A stretch of DNA of 6,732 bases from an uncultured Alistipes sp. (GCA_947174575.1 CAMWJM010000069.1:1-6732), one strand, 5' to 3'. Shown: positions 1-6,732, counted from the stretch's first letter. Notes: generated by a model from the sequence alone, not told the origin. Numbers and translations: made by a program.

Positions 1-650
1 GTTGTTGCATATTCGATTTGGACGGGGTGTTAGTCGACACCGCATGTTTCCACTATCTGGCATGGGCCGATATGGCGAATGACCTCGGATTCGAGTTTAC
101 GCCCGAGCAGGGCGAGGCCACCAAGGGCGTCAGCCGCATGGCTTCGCTCGACATCGTGCTGCGCGCCGGGGGCATGGAAGCCCGCTTTTCCGCCGAGGAG
201 AAGGTGCGTTTGGCCGCCGAGAAGAACGCCCGCTATCTGGAGTTCATCACCCGCATGACCGCCGACGAGGTGCTGCCGGGTGCGCTGCAGTTCCTGCAGG
301 GGCTGAAAGCCGCCGGCATCAAGGTGGTGCTGGGTTCCGCGTCGAAGAACGCCGGCGTCATCCTCGACCGCTGCGGGTTGAGGCCGCTGTTCGACCATAT
401 CGTCGACGGCACGCTCGTTTCCAAGGCCAAGCCCGATCCCGAGGTCTTCGCCAAGGGGGCCGAGCTGGCCGGCGAACGTGCGGCGGATTGCGTCGTCTTC
501 GAGGACGCCGCCGCCGGCATCGAGGCCGCCACGCGCGCCGGCATGCGCTCGGTGGGCGTGGGGGGCAGTCCGCTCCTCGACAAGGCCACCCTGCAGCTGC
601 CCACGTTCGAGGGCTTCACGTTCGAACAACTTCGCCAACAAATCGACTGA
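1..650 (+). CDS. pgmB: beta-phosphoglucomutase (HAD superfamily), 5' end cut by window
   Basis: Cytoplasmic enzyme that converts beta-D-glucose 1-phosphate to glucose 6-phosphate through a beta-glucose 1,6-bisphosphate intermediate. The frame is open from base 3 and reads ..CCIFDLDGVLVDT, so the TTG at 18-20 is the Leu inside the HAD motif DxD and not a start. About 215 residues are visible; the family has about 220, so only a handful of N-terminal residues are missing. Family landmarks in order: nucleophile Asp at 15-17 and acid/base Asp at 21-23; cap-domain FHYLAW, then KGVSR at 123-137, which in the Lactococcus enzyme contacts substrate; SASKN (336-350), the phosphate-binding motif II; Lys in AKPDPEVF (429-431), motif III; and FEDAAAGIEA with the magnesium-binding Glu-Asp at 501-506. 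No residue expected for catalysis is missing from the visible part. The stop is followed after 6 bases by the GH65 gene, the classic partner that makes its substrate. A generic HAD phosphatase is much less likely given KGVSR, SASKN and this neighbour. Confidence 0.93.
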   Translation, partial: CCIFDLDGVLVDTACFHYLAWADMANDLGFEFTPEQGEATKGVSRMASLDIVLRAGGMEARFSAEEKVRLAAEKNARYLEFITRMTADEVLPGALQFLQGLKAAGIKVVLGSASKNAGVILDRCGLRPLFDHIVDGTLVSKAKPDPEVFAKGAELAGERAADCVVFEDAAAGIEAATRAGMRSVGVGGSPLLDKATLQLPTFEGFTFEQLRQQID

Positions 651-656
651 TACCAT

Positions 657-2930
657 ATGAACCAGTTCATCCAAACCGACCCCTGGATGCTCGTCGAGGA
701 TCGTTTCGATCCCGCGCGCGTCAAATCTTCCGAGTCGCTTTTCGCGCTGGGCAACGGCGTCATGGGCGGCCGTGCCAACTTCGAGGAGCGCTATTCCGGC
801 GATTCGTTGCAGGGCAACTACATCGGCGCGATCTACTATCCCGACAAGACCCGTGTGGGGTGGTGGAAAAACGGCTATCCCGAGTATTTCGCCAAGGTGC
901 TCAACTCGGCGTTCTGGATCGGCGTCGACGTCGCGATCGACGGCGAGCCGCTCGATCTGGCCTGCGTCGAGGTGCTCGCATTCCGCCGCGAGCTGGACAT
1001 GCGGCGTTCGGTCTTGACGCGCCGCATGACCGTGCGGATGCGATCGGGCGCCGAAGTCGAGGTCGAAGTCGTGCGCTTCCTCTCGCTCGAGCGGCGCGAG
1101 CTGGGCGTCATCCGCTATGCCGTCCGGCCGCTCGACCGGGCTGCCGAAATCACTTTCTCGCCCTACATCGACGCCGACGTCCGCAACACCGATGCCAACT
1201 ACGACGAGAAGTTCTGGGAGCATGTTTCCACCGAGGGCGACGCCGTGCAGAGCCGTACCAAGAAGAGCGGCTTCGACGTCGCCTGGGCGCAGCGCGTTTT
1301 CCTCGACGGCGCCGAGTTCCGCTGCGAGACGACGACCGAGCAGGTGCGCCATACCGCCGCTGTGCGTCGCGAAGCGGGGGAGTGGGCCACGCTTTATAAA
1401 TATGTGGGTATCTGCTCGTCGCTCAACCATCGTCCCGAGGAGTTGATCGCCGCGGCCCGTGCCGTGGCCGACGACGGGGCCGATGCCATGTTCGGCCCGC
1501 TGCTTCGCGAGCAGGAGGAGGCCTGGGCCGCCCGCTGGCACAGCTGCGACATCGAGATCGACGGCGACGATGCCGCCCAGCAGGGCATCCGCTTCTGCAT
1601 CTTCATGCTGCTGCAAACCTACACGGGCGTCGACACGCGTCTGAACATCGGCCCCAAGGGCTTCACGGGCGAGAAATACGGCGGCGTAACCTATTGGGAC
1701 ACCGAGGCCTACTGCCTGCCGTTCTATATGGCCACCGCCGGCCGGGAGGTCGCCCGCGAACTCTTGGTCTACCGCTACAACCAGCTCGACAAGGCCATCG
1801 AGAACGCCGCCAAATTGGGCTTCCGCGACGGCGCAGCCCTCTACCCCATGGTAACTATAAACGGCGAGGAGTGCCACAACGAGTGGGAGATCACTTTCGA
1901 GGAGATCCACCGCAACGGCGCCATCGCCTACGCCATTTTCAACTACATCCGCTACACCGGCGACGAAGCCTATCTGGCCGAGGGCGGTGCCGAGGTGCTG
2001 CTTTCGATCGCCCGCTTCTGGGCGCAGCGCATCACGTGGTCGGAGGCCCGCAAGAAGTATGTCATGCTCGGCGTCACCGGCCCCAACGAATACGAGAACA
2101 ACGTCAACAACAACTGGTACACCTCCTACATCGCTTGCTGGTCGATGCGCTATGCCGCCCGGGCCGTGAAGTGGGTGCGCGAACACCGGCCCGAGGCCTA
2201 CGCCGACCTCTGCGCCCGCCGCGCGTTCGACGAAGCCGCCGAGACGGCCAAATGGCTTGAGATCGATGCCAACATGTATCTGGGCGAGGATCGCGAGTTG
2301 GGCATCTTCCTCCAGCAGGACGGCTATCTGGACAAGGAGCAGGTGTTGGTGAAAGACCTCGATCCCGCCGAGCGGCCGATCAATCAGAAGTGGTCGTGGG
2401 ATCGCATCCTGCGCTCGTGCTTCATCAAACAGGCCGACGTGCTGCAGGGCCTCTACTTGTTCCGCGACGAGTTCGACGCCGCGACCCTGCGCCGCAACTT
2501 CGACTTCTACGAGGCCCGCACGGTGCACGAGTCGTCGCTCTCGCCCTGCGTCCACGCCATTCTGGCTGCCGGGCTGGGCCTGATGGATAAGGCCTACGAG
2601 CTTTATCTGCGTACGGCGCGGCTCGATCTCGACGACTACAACCGCGAGGTCGAGGAGGGCTGCCATGTCACCTCCATGGCCGGGTCGTGGCTCGCCGTGG
2701 TCGAGGGCTTCGGCGGCATGCGGGTCAGCGACGGGCTGCTGACGTTCGAACCCCACCTGCCCGAGGCGTGGCGGCGTCTGGCGTTCCGCATCGACTACCG
2801 GGGGCGTGTGCTCTCGGTGGAAATCACGCGAGCGAGCGTGACGATCGCTTGCGAGGGCGCTCCGGTCGAGGTCGTGCTCGGCGGCGAAAAGGTGCTCGTC
2901 GAGGACACGGTCGAGCGCGCATTGAAATGA
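657..2930 (+). CDS. mapA: Maltose phosphorylase, glycoside hydrolase family 65
   Basis: Inverting phosphorylase: maltose + phosphate gives glucose + beta-glucose 1-phosphate. It has no signal peptide, so it is cytoplasmic. The 757 residues match the family's usual length (about 750-760). Layout by family knowledge: N-terminal beta-sandwich (about 1-270), linker, (alpha/alpha)6 catalytic barrel (about 320-690), small C-terminal beta domain. The N-terminus (MNQFIQTDPWML) lines up with the start of characterised maltose phosphorylases, which supports the ATG at 657. Visible motifs: YSGDSLQG and DKTRVGWWKNGYPEYF in the N-domain, typical of maltose rather than trehalose or kojibiose phosphorylases; YWDTEAY (346-352); GPNEYENN with Glu478 as the presumed general acid (equivalent to Glu487 of the Lactobacillus brevis enzyme); KQADVLQG starting at Lys591; HESSLS from His624; and HVTSMAGSW from His670, part of the phosphate site. 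It lies 6 bases after pgmB, so the two are probably cotranscribed and translationally coupled. No clear Shine-Dalgarno precedes it. Membership of GH65 is near certain; maltose specificity is inferred from remembered motif similarity. Confidence 0.9.
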   Translation: MNQFIQTDPWMLVEDRFDPARVKSSESLFALGNGVMGGRANFEERYSGDSLQGNYIGAIYYPDKTRVGWWKNGYPEYFAKVLNSAFWIGVDVAIDGEPLDLACVEVLAFRRELDMRRSVLTRRMTVRMRSGAEVEVEVVRFLSLERRELGVIRYAVRPLDRAAEITFSPYIDADVRNTDANYDEKFWEHVSTEGDAVQSRTKKSGFDVAWAQRVFLDGAEFRCETTTEQVRHTAAVRREAGEWATLYKYVGICSSLNHRPEELIAAARAVADDGADAMFGPLLREQEEAWAARWHSCDIEIDGDDAAQQGIRFCIFMLLQTYTGVDTRLNIGPKGFTGEKYGGVTYWDTEAYCLPFYMATAGREVARELLVYRYNQLDKAIENAAKLGFRDGAALYPMVTINGEECHNEWEITFEEIHRNGAIAYAIFNYIRYTGDEAYLAEGGAEVLLSIARFWAQRITWSEARKKYVMLGVTGPNEYENNVNNNWYTSYIACWSMRYAARAVKWVREHRPEAYADLCARRAFDEAAETAKWLEIDANMYLGEDRELGIFLQQDGYLDKEQVLVKDLDPAERPINQKWSWDRILRSCFIKQADVLQGLYLFRDEFDAATLRRNFDFYEARTVHESSLSPCVHAILAAGLGLMDKAYELYLRTARLDLDDYNREVEEGCHVTSMAGSWLAVVEGFGGMRVSDGLLTFEPHLPEAWRRLAFRIDYRGRVLSVEITRASVTIACEGAPVEVVLGGEKVLVEDTVERALK

Positions 2931-2941
2931 AGAAATAAAAT

Positions 2942-2991
2942 CGAAGTTATTCCCATTTTTCGATAAGCCGAGTGCTGCGCCGAATTTATTC
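2942..2991. repeat. Near-identical direct repeat CGAA(G/T)TTATTC, two copies
   Basis: CGAAGTTATTC at 2942-2952 and CGAATTTATTC at 2981-2991 match at 10 of 11 positions, with starts 39 bases apart. The second copy is part of a perfect palindrome, CGAAT-TT-ATTCG (2981-2992), and both copies share GAA-N4-TTC. The placement upstream of susC would suit a pair of transcription-factor sites. No regulator is visible in the window, so this is only a candidate operator. Confidence 0.35.
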
Positions 2992-3030
2992 GAGCTTCGC
3001 CGAGGCGGGAAAAACTGCAAGAATTTGAAC

Positions 3031-3059
3031 CTAACACAACCTATTATTAACTAACACAA
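3031..3059. repeat. Exact 9-base direct repeat CTAACACAA in susC leader, 20-base period
   Basis: CTAACACAA occurs at 3031-3039 and again at 3051-3059, starts exactly 20 bases apart, about two helical turns. The second copy ends 8 bases before the susC ATG. The spacing would put two bound protein subunits on the same DNA face. The region is low-complexity and lacks G, so an unstructured translation leader is an equally good explanation. Confidence 0.45.
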
Positions 3060-3067
3060 ACAGCTTT

Positions 3068-6000
3068 ATGCGAAGAATTTTGGCTATGTGTTTGGGGGTT
3101 ATGCTATTATGCGCAATTACCCCCCCCCTCGCGCCGGCACAGAACGGCGGGCGCGAGATAAAGGGCATCGTCGTCGATGCTTCCGGTACGCCCGTTATCG
3201 GAGCCACCGTGGTGGAGGTGGGAACCACCAACGGTACGTCGACCGACCTGAACGGACAGTATGTCCTCCGGGTCGGGGACGGCAATTCCGCCGTCCGCAT
3301 CAGCTATATCGGCTATAAGGATTGGCAGCGCGTCGCTTCGTCGTCCGATTTCGCGCGCGTGGTGCTCGAAGAAGACCTCATGTCGCTCGACGAAGTGGTG
3401 GTCATCGGCTACGGCGCCGTCAAGAAGAACGACATGACCGGTTCGGTCGTTGCCGTCAAGGCCGAGGAGGTCAACCGCGGCGCCCTGACCTCGCCCCAGG
3501 AGCTGCTGCGCGGTAAGGTTCCGGGCGTCAACATCGTCTCGGGCGACGGCGCTCCGGGTGCCGGTGCCGAAATCCGCATCCGCGGCGGCGCTTCGCTCTC
3601 GGCCAACAACAACCCGCTGATCGTCATCGACGGCGTGCCCGTGGCCAACGACGCCGGCCCCGGCATGGCCAACGGCCTGTCGATGGTCAACCCCAACGAC
3701 ATCGCCTCGTTCACCGTTTTGAAAGACGCTTCGGCCACGGCCATCTACGGTTCGCGCGCCTCGAACGGCGTCATCCTCATCACCACCAAGAAGGGCGAGG
3801 GCGGGCGGCCCCGCGTATCCTACAACGGCAGCGTCTCGGTCAAGCACAACTTCAAGACCATGGAGATGATGGACGCCGCCCGGTTCAAGGACTATATCCT
3901 CTCCACCAATCCCGACCTGGCCGACAAGGCCCAAGCGCTCTTCGGCACTGCCGACACCGACTGGCAGAGCCTGATCTACAAGGTCGGCATCGCCACCGAC
4001 CACAACATTTCGGTCTACGGATCGGCTTTGAAAGACAAACTGCCCTACCGCGCTTCGGTCGGCTACACCTACGACGGCGGTACGCTCAAGACCTCCGACA
4101 ACCAGCGCGTGACGGTCGACCTGAACCTCGCGCCCAAGTTCTTCAAGGATCATTTGTCGGTCAACCTCAATGCCAAGGGCATCTACAACCGCGCCAACTA
4201 CGCCGATACCGGCGCGATCGGGGCTGCGGTCTACTTCGATCCCACGCAGGATCCCTACCACCGCACTCCCGAAGGAGCCGTCGACTATGCCACCAACAAC
4301 GGCTACTTCAACTGGGATACCAACCTGGCCGACACCAGCCCGTTGTCGCTGCTCTACGATGCCTGGGACGCCAACAGTTCCTACCGTGCGCTGGGCAACC
4401 TGCAGTTCGACTATAAGGTGCACGGCCTCGAAGAGTTGAGTTTCAACCTCAATCTGGGTCTCGACATCACCTCCACTTCGGGCGACAAGGGCAACCGCCC
4501 CGGTTCGTACATGGCCAACGACGACGGCGACTCCGCCTATAAGACGCGCGGCCGCTTCGAGGAGTACGAGAACCTCCACCGCAACCAGCTCTTGGAGTTC
4601 TACGCTTCCTATGCCAAAGAGTGGGGCATCCACAACTTCAGCGCCATGGCCGGTTATTCGTGGGCCGAGAACTACGCTTCGACCGATTCGTGGAACTACG
4701 GTCGCGTCGTCGCTGCGGACGAGTCGCGCCCGTGGGATGCCAAGGAGATCAACAAGACCCATTCGGCCTACCAGGACGTGCTGGTTTCGTTCTACGGACG
4801 TCTGAACTACTCGATCGATTCGCGCTACCTCTTGACGTTCACCATGCGTGCCGACGGTTCGTCGCGTTTCGTGGGCAAGAACCGCTGGGGCTACTTCCCC
4901 TCGGCCGCCGCTGCGTGGAACATCGCACAGGAGAAGTTCCTCAAGAACTCCAACGTCGTGTCGGCCCTCAAGCTCCGCCTGGGCTGGGGCGTCACGGGCC
5001 AGCAGGACTTCGACGACCGCTATGCCGCCAAATCCTACGCCGAGATTTCGAAAGACCCCGCCACGACCTATCCGCTGGGCGGCGAGTGGTACTATCCCCT
5101 CAAGCCGCAGGCCTATAACGAGAGCCTGAAGTGGGAGGAGACCACCACCTACAACATCGGCCTCGACTTCGGCTTCCTCAACGGCCGCATCAACGGTTCG
5201 GTCGACGCCTACTACCGCAAGACCGACGACATGCTCTCCTATGTGGCCGTGCCTCTGGGCGGCAACTTCTCCAACTACGTCTACCAGAACATCGGTTCGA
5301 TGAAGAACAAGGGTATCGAGGTGTCGTTGAACTTCGTCCCCGTGCAGACCAAGGACTGGCACCTGCAGATCGGGCTGAACGGTACGTTCCAGAACACCGA
5401 GATCACGGCCCTGCCGTCGGATGCCATCGACGTGGGCGGTGCCGGCGGCGGTACGGGCAACACGGCCCAGCGCCACATGGTGGGTTATACGCCCTACACG
5501 TTCTACCTCTGGCAGCAGGCCTACGACGCCGACGGCAAGGCTATCGAAAACGCCCTCGTAGACCGCGACGGCGACGGTCAGATCACCAATGCCGACCGCT
5601 ACATGACCAACAAGAGTCCCAACCCCGACTTCTACTACGGCGTCAACCTCAAGTTGAGCTACAAGAACTGGGACTTCGGCTTCAACGGCCACGGCACCGT
5701 GGGCAACTACATGTTCAACGACGTCATGCGTCGCTCGGCCACGTCCTACTACCGCGATCTGATCGGTAAGGGCTACCTGTCGAACACGCAGCCCGTGGCT
5801 TCGCGCTACGGCTTCACGTCGAGCGCCTCCACGGCCCAGTGCCTCTCTGACCTCTTCCTGGAGGAGGCTTCGTTCTTCCGCATGGACGACATCAACCTGG
5901 GCTATACGTTCCGCAACGTCGCCAAGTCGGGCGTCTCGATCCGTTTGGCCGCCGGCGTGCAGAACGTCTTCGTCATCACCGATTACAGCGGTCTCGATCC

Positions 6001-6085
6001 CGAAGTTTCGGTGGCCGGAGGTATCGACGGCAACGTCTACCCGCGTCCGCGCATCTACAGCCTGCGCCTGGGCATCAACTTTTAA
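3068..6085 (+). CDS. susC: SusC/RagA-family TonB-dependent outer-membrane alpha-glucan transporter
   Basis: Outer-membrane beta-barrel that imports oligosaccharides into the periplasm using TonB energy, with a SusD lipoprotein as its lid. The 1005 residues are the usual SusC size. Residues 1-24 form a signal peptide (MRRI.., hydrophobic core, cleavage likely after LAPA). About 30-105 is the carboxypeptidase-regulatory-like domain (GIVVDASGTPVIGATVV, with SYIGYK). DEVVVIGYG (108-116) is the conserved stretch before the plug and covers the likely TonB box. The plug runs to about 242, with IRIRGGASL, PLIVIDGVPV and VLKDASATAIYGSRASNGV, and the barrel follows to a terminal Phe (LRLGINF). An EF-hand-like loop lies at D832-D843 (DRDGDGQITNAD). 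There is no N-terminal STN domain, so it does not look like a receptor signalling to an anti-sigma factor. The GMANGL..NPNDI plug segment resembles, from memory, the Bacteroides thetaiotaomicron starch SusC. The ATG at 3068 is chosen because it supplies the basic n-region; Met7 and Met12 would lose it. A nine-C run interrupts the signal-peptide codons. susD follows after 18 bases. Confidence 0.95.
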   Translation: MRRILAMCLGVMLLCAITPPLAPAQNGGREIKGIVVDASGTPVIGATVVEVGTTNGTSTDLNGQYVLRVGDGNSAVRISYIGYKDWQRVASSSDFARVVLEEDLMSLDEVVVIGYGAVKKNDMTGSVVAVKAEEVNRGALTSPQELLRGKVPGVNIVSGDGAPGAGAEIRIRGGASLSANNNPLIVIDGVPVANDAGPGMANGLSMVNPNDIASFTVLKDASATAIYGSRASNGVILITTKKGEGGRPRVSYNGSVSVKHNFKTMEMMDAARFKDYILSTNPDLADKAQALFGTADTDWQSLIYKVGIATDHNISVYGSALKDKLPYRASVGYTYDGGTLKTSDNQRVTVDLNLAPKFFKDHLSVNLNAKGIYNRANYADTGAIGAAVYFDPTQDPYHRTPEGAVDYATNNGYFNWDTNLADTSPLSLLYDAWDANSSYRALGNLQFDYKVHGLEELSFNLNLGLDITSTSGDKGNRPGSYMANDDGDSAYKTRGRFEEYENLHRNQLLEFYASYAKEWGIHNFSAMAGYSWAENYASTDSWNYGRVVAADESRPWDAKEINKTHSAYQDVLVSFYGRLNYSIDSRYLLTFTMRADGSSRFVGKNRWGYFPSAAAAWNIAQEKFLKNSNVVSALKLRLGWGVTGQQDFDDRYAAKSYAEISKDPATTYPLGGEWYYPLKPQAYNESLKWEETTTYNIGLDFGFLNGRINGSVDAYYRKTDDMLSYVAVPLGGNFSNYVYQNIGSMKNKGIEVSLNFVPVQTKDWHLQIGLNGTFQNTEITALPSDAIDVGGAGGGTGNTAQRHMVGYTPYTFYLWQQAYDADGKAIENALVDRDGDGQITNADRYMTNKSPNPDFYYGVNLKLSYKNWDFGFNGHGTVGNYMFNDVMRRSATSYYRDLIGKGYLSNTQPVASRYGFTSSASTAQCLSDLFLEEASFFRMDDINLGYTFRNVAKSGVSIRLAAGVQNVFVITDYSGLDPEVSVAGGIDGNVYPRPRIYSLRLGINF
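3120..3128 (+). repeat. C9 homopolymer tract inside the susC signal-peptide codons
   Basis: Nine consecutive C bases span the codons for Thr18, Pro19, Pro20 and the first base of Leu21 of SusC (ACC CCC CCC CTC). Gaining one C would put translation into a frame that stops at 3316-3318, giving an 83-residue product. Losing one C would stop it at 3159-3161 after 30 residues. The tract is certain; any function as a slippage switch is inferred. Confidence 0.9.
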
Positions 6086-6089
6086 TCCG

Positions 6090-6094
6090 AGGAG
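6090..6094 (+). promoter_or_regulatory. Shine-Dalgarno-like AGGAG ahead of susD
   Basis: AGGAG lies in the 18-base gap between susC and susD, with 9 bases before the ATG at 6104. It supports that start. It is notable because neither of the other two starts visible here (GH65 and susC) has such a site, and Bacteroidota commonly initiate without one. It may secure susD translation within a shared susC-susD transcript. Confidence 0.55.
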
Positions 6095-6103
6095 TTCACG
6101 ATT

Positions 6104-6732
6104 ATGAAAAAGCATATTTTATTCGCAGTCTGCGCGGCTCTGTCGTTCACCGCATGTATCGGCGACCTCGACCAGAACCCGCTTTCGGATACGGCCATTC
6201 CCAATGGCGAAATCTATCCCAACCCCATCTACCGCATGGGACAGCTGGCCAAGATCTACGGCGGCTTCACGCTCGTCGGCCAGTCGGGTGCCGGCACGGC
6301 CGACATCTCGGTCGGCGACGCCGGTGCTTCGGAGTTCCTGCGCGCCTGGTGGTCGATCCAGACCCTTTCGACCGACGAGGGCCATTGCGTCTGGGGCGAT
6401 GCGTGGGTCAAGGAGATCTGCAACGACACCTGGACGTCGACCAAGAACGACGCCATCTATGCCACCTATACGCGTGCCATGATGATGATCGCTTTTGCCA
6501 ACGAGTTCCTGCGCAACACCGACGACAGCGACTCGGAAGTCGCTACCGAGCGTGCCGAGGTGCGTTTCCTGCGCGCCTATGCCTATTGGATCTTGCTCGA
6601 CTGCTTCGGCAACCCGCCTTTCGTGACGGAGCACGACGCCGTGGGAGCCTCCAAACCCGAGCAGATCGACGCCGAGTCGCTCTTCGCCTGGCTGAAAACC
6701 GAACTCGACGACTTGACCGGCGAGGCTTCGCA
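6104..6732 (+). CDS. susD: SusD/RagB-family starch-binding surface lipoprotein, 3' end cut by window
   Basis: Cell-surface lipoprotein that binds glycan and caps the SusC transporter. The ATG at 6104 starts MKKHILFAVCAALSFTAC, a lipoprotein signal with Cys18 as the lipidated residue (TAC lipobox). IGDLDQNPL follows; acidic residues soon after the Cys are in line with surface export. 209 residues are visible of a family length near 500-550. Recognisable SusD segments are GDAGASEFLRAWW (about 71-83), LSTDEGHCVW (about 88-97) and the first TPR helix region ERAEVRFLRAYAYW followed by DCFGNPPFV. Compared from memory with B. thetaiotaomicron SusD (CINDLD.., ..PTDECLWAW.., AEIRFLRALHYWYFLDLFGKAPF), the match is closer than generic SusD-like proteins give, and Trp97 and Trp101 lie near the starch-stacking Trp98 of that protein. 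This suggests an alpha-glucan ligand. The remaining binding residues are beyond the window. The gene is almost certainly cotranscribed with susC. No premature stop appears in the visible part. Confidence 0.92.
   Translation, partial: MKKHILFAVCAALSFTACIGDLDQNPLSDTAIPNGEIYPNPIYRMGQLAKIYGGFTLVGQSGAGTADISVGDAGASEFLRAWWSIQTLSTDEGHCVWGDAWVKEICNDTWTSTKNDAIYATYTRAMMMIAFANEFLRNTDDSDSEVATERAEVRFLRAYAYWILLDCFGNPPFVTEHDAVGASKPEQIDAESLFAWLKTELDDLTGEAS

Larger units (their letters stand above)
2931..3067 (+). promoter_or_regulatory. Intergenic region upstream of susC, probable promoter and leader
   Basis: This 137-base gap is visibly richer in A/T than the genes around it and separates the phosphorylase operon from susC/susD, so a promoter for the transporter genes is plausible. 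I cannot place it firmly. The best approach to the Bacteroidota -7 element (TAnnTTTG) is AGAATTTG at 3020-3027, which keeps TTTG but lacks the TA, and there is no convincing TTTG-type -33 element about 20 bases upstream. Bases 3028-3062 contain no G at all, giving an unstructured A/C/T leader just before the ATG. That is typical of Bacteroidota genes that start translation without Shine-Dalgarno pairing. Two repeat pairs lie here and are listed separately. I found no convincing intrinsic terminator for the upstream operon, so read-through into susC remains possible. Confidence 0.45.

Noticed and set aside
18..20. TTG as the start codon of pgmB
   Set aside because: The frame stays open to the window edge, and this Leu is the middle residue of the catalytic DLD motif, so the true start lies upstream.
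657..2930. Trehalose or kojibiose phosphorylase as the GH65 activity
   Set aside because: The SGDSLQG, DKTRVGWWKNGYPEYF and GPNEYENN segments fit maltose phosphorylases best as I recall them. Without an alignment the alternative cannot be fully excluded.
2940..2964. Hairpin ATCGAA...TTCGAT as a terminator after the phosphorylase gene
   Set aside because: The stem has only 6 pairs around a 13-base loop, and no T-run follows it.
2998..3007. CGCC-GA-GGCG inverted repeat as a terminator
   Set aside because: The loop is two bases, too tight for the full stem, and it is followed by A residues rather than T. On the minus strand no gene would end here.
30..3020. A 996-codon open frame on the minus strand opposite pgmB and the phosphorylase gene
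   Set aside because: It is a mirror of the G/C-ending codons of the sense genes, which remove antisense stops. The translation has low-complexity composition and no recognisable domain, and the sense strand encodes two textbook enzymes.
3020..3027. AGAATTTG as a definite -7 promoter element of susC
   Set aside because: It keeps TTTG of the Bacteroidota consensus but lacks the leading TA, and no good -33 element lies upstream, so it is mentioned only as the best available candidate.
3107..6115. A 1002-codon open frame on the minus strand opposite susC
   Set aside because: Same codon-bias effect. The translation is dominated by Val, Gly, Asp, Arg and His with no family motif, and it spans a clearly functional SusC gene.
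6119..6634. A 171-codon minus-strand open frame opposite susD
   Set aside because: The sense strand has a lipoprotein signal and SusD motifs; the antisense frame shows no recognisable protein features.

Overview
The window looks like part of a gut-type Bacteroidota chromosome. A SusC-type TonB-dependent receptor is followed directly by a SusD-type lipoprotein, a pairing characteristic of that phylum. The DNA is G+C-rich with strong G/C preference at third codon positions, which suggests a high-GC lineage such as Alistipes/Rikenellaceae; the genus is an inference. All genes read on the + strand.

Layout: (1) bases 1-650, beta-phosphoglucomutase, missing only its first few codons; (2) bases 657-2930, a complete GH65 maltose phosphorylase starting 6 bases after the first gene; (3) bases 2931-3067, an AT-rich 137-base gap holding two short repeat pairs and a G-free leader; (4) bases 3068-6085, a complete SusC-like outer-membrane transporter; (5) bases 6104-6732, the first 209 codons of a SusD-like surface lipoprotein, cut off by the window edge.

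Together these form part of a polysaccharide utilisation locus for alpha-glucan (starch, maltodextrin or maltose). The SusC/SusD pair would capture maltooligosaccharides at the surface and import them into the periplasm. In the cytoplasm, maltose phosphorylase would split maltose with phosphate into glucose and beta-glucose 1-phosphate. Beta-phosphoglucomutase would then convert the latter to glucose 6-phosphate, saving one ATP per maltose compared with hydrolysis. An inner-membrane maltose transporter, a regulator, SusE-like proteins and alpha-amylases would be expected outside the window.

I see no wholly new system. The observation most worth checking is a nine-C tract inside the SusC signal-peptide codons: a one-base slip in either direction causes an early stop, so it could act as an on/off switch. 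The repeats upstream of susC are candidate regulatory elements.
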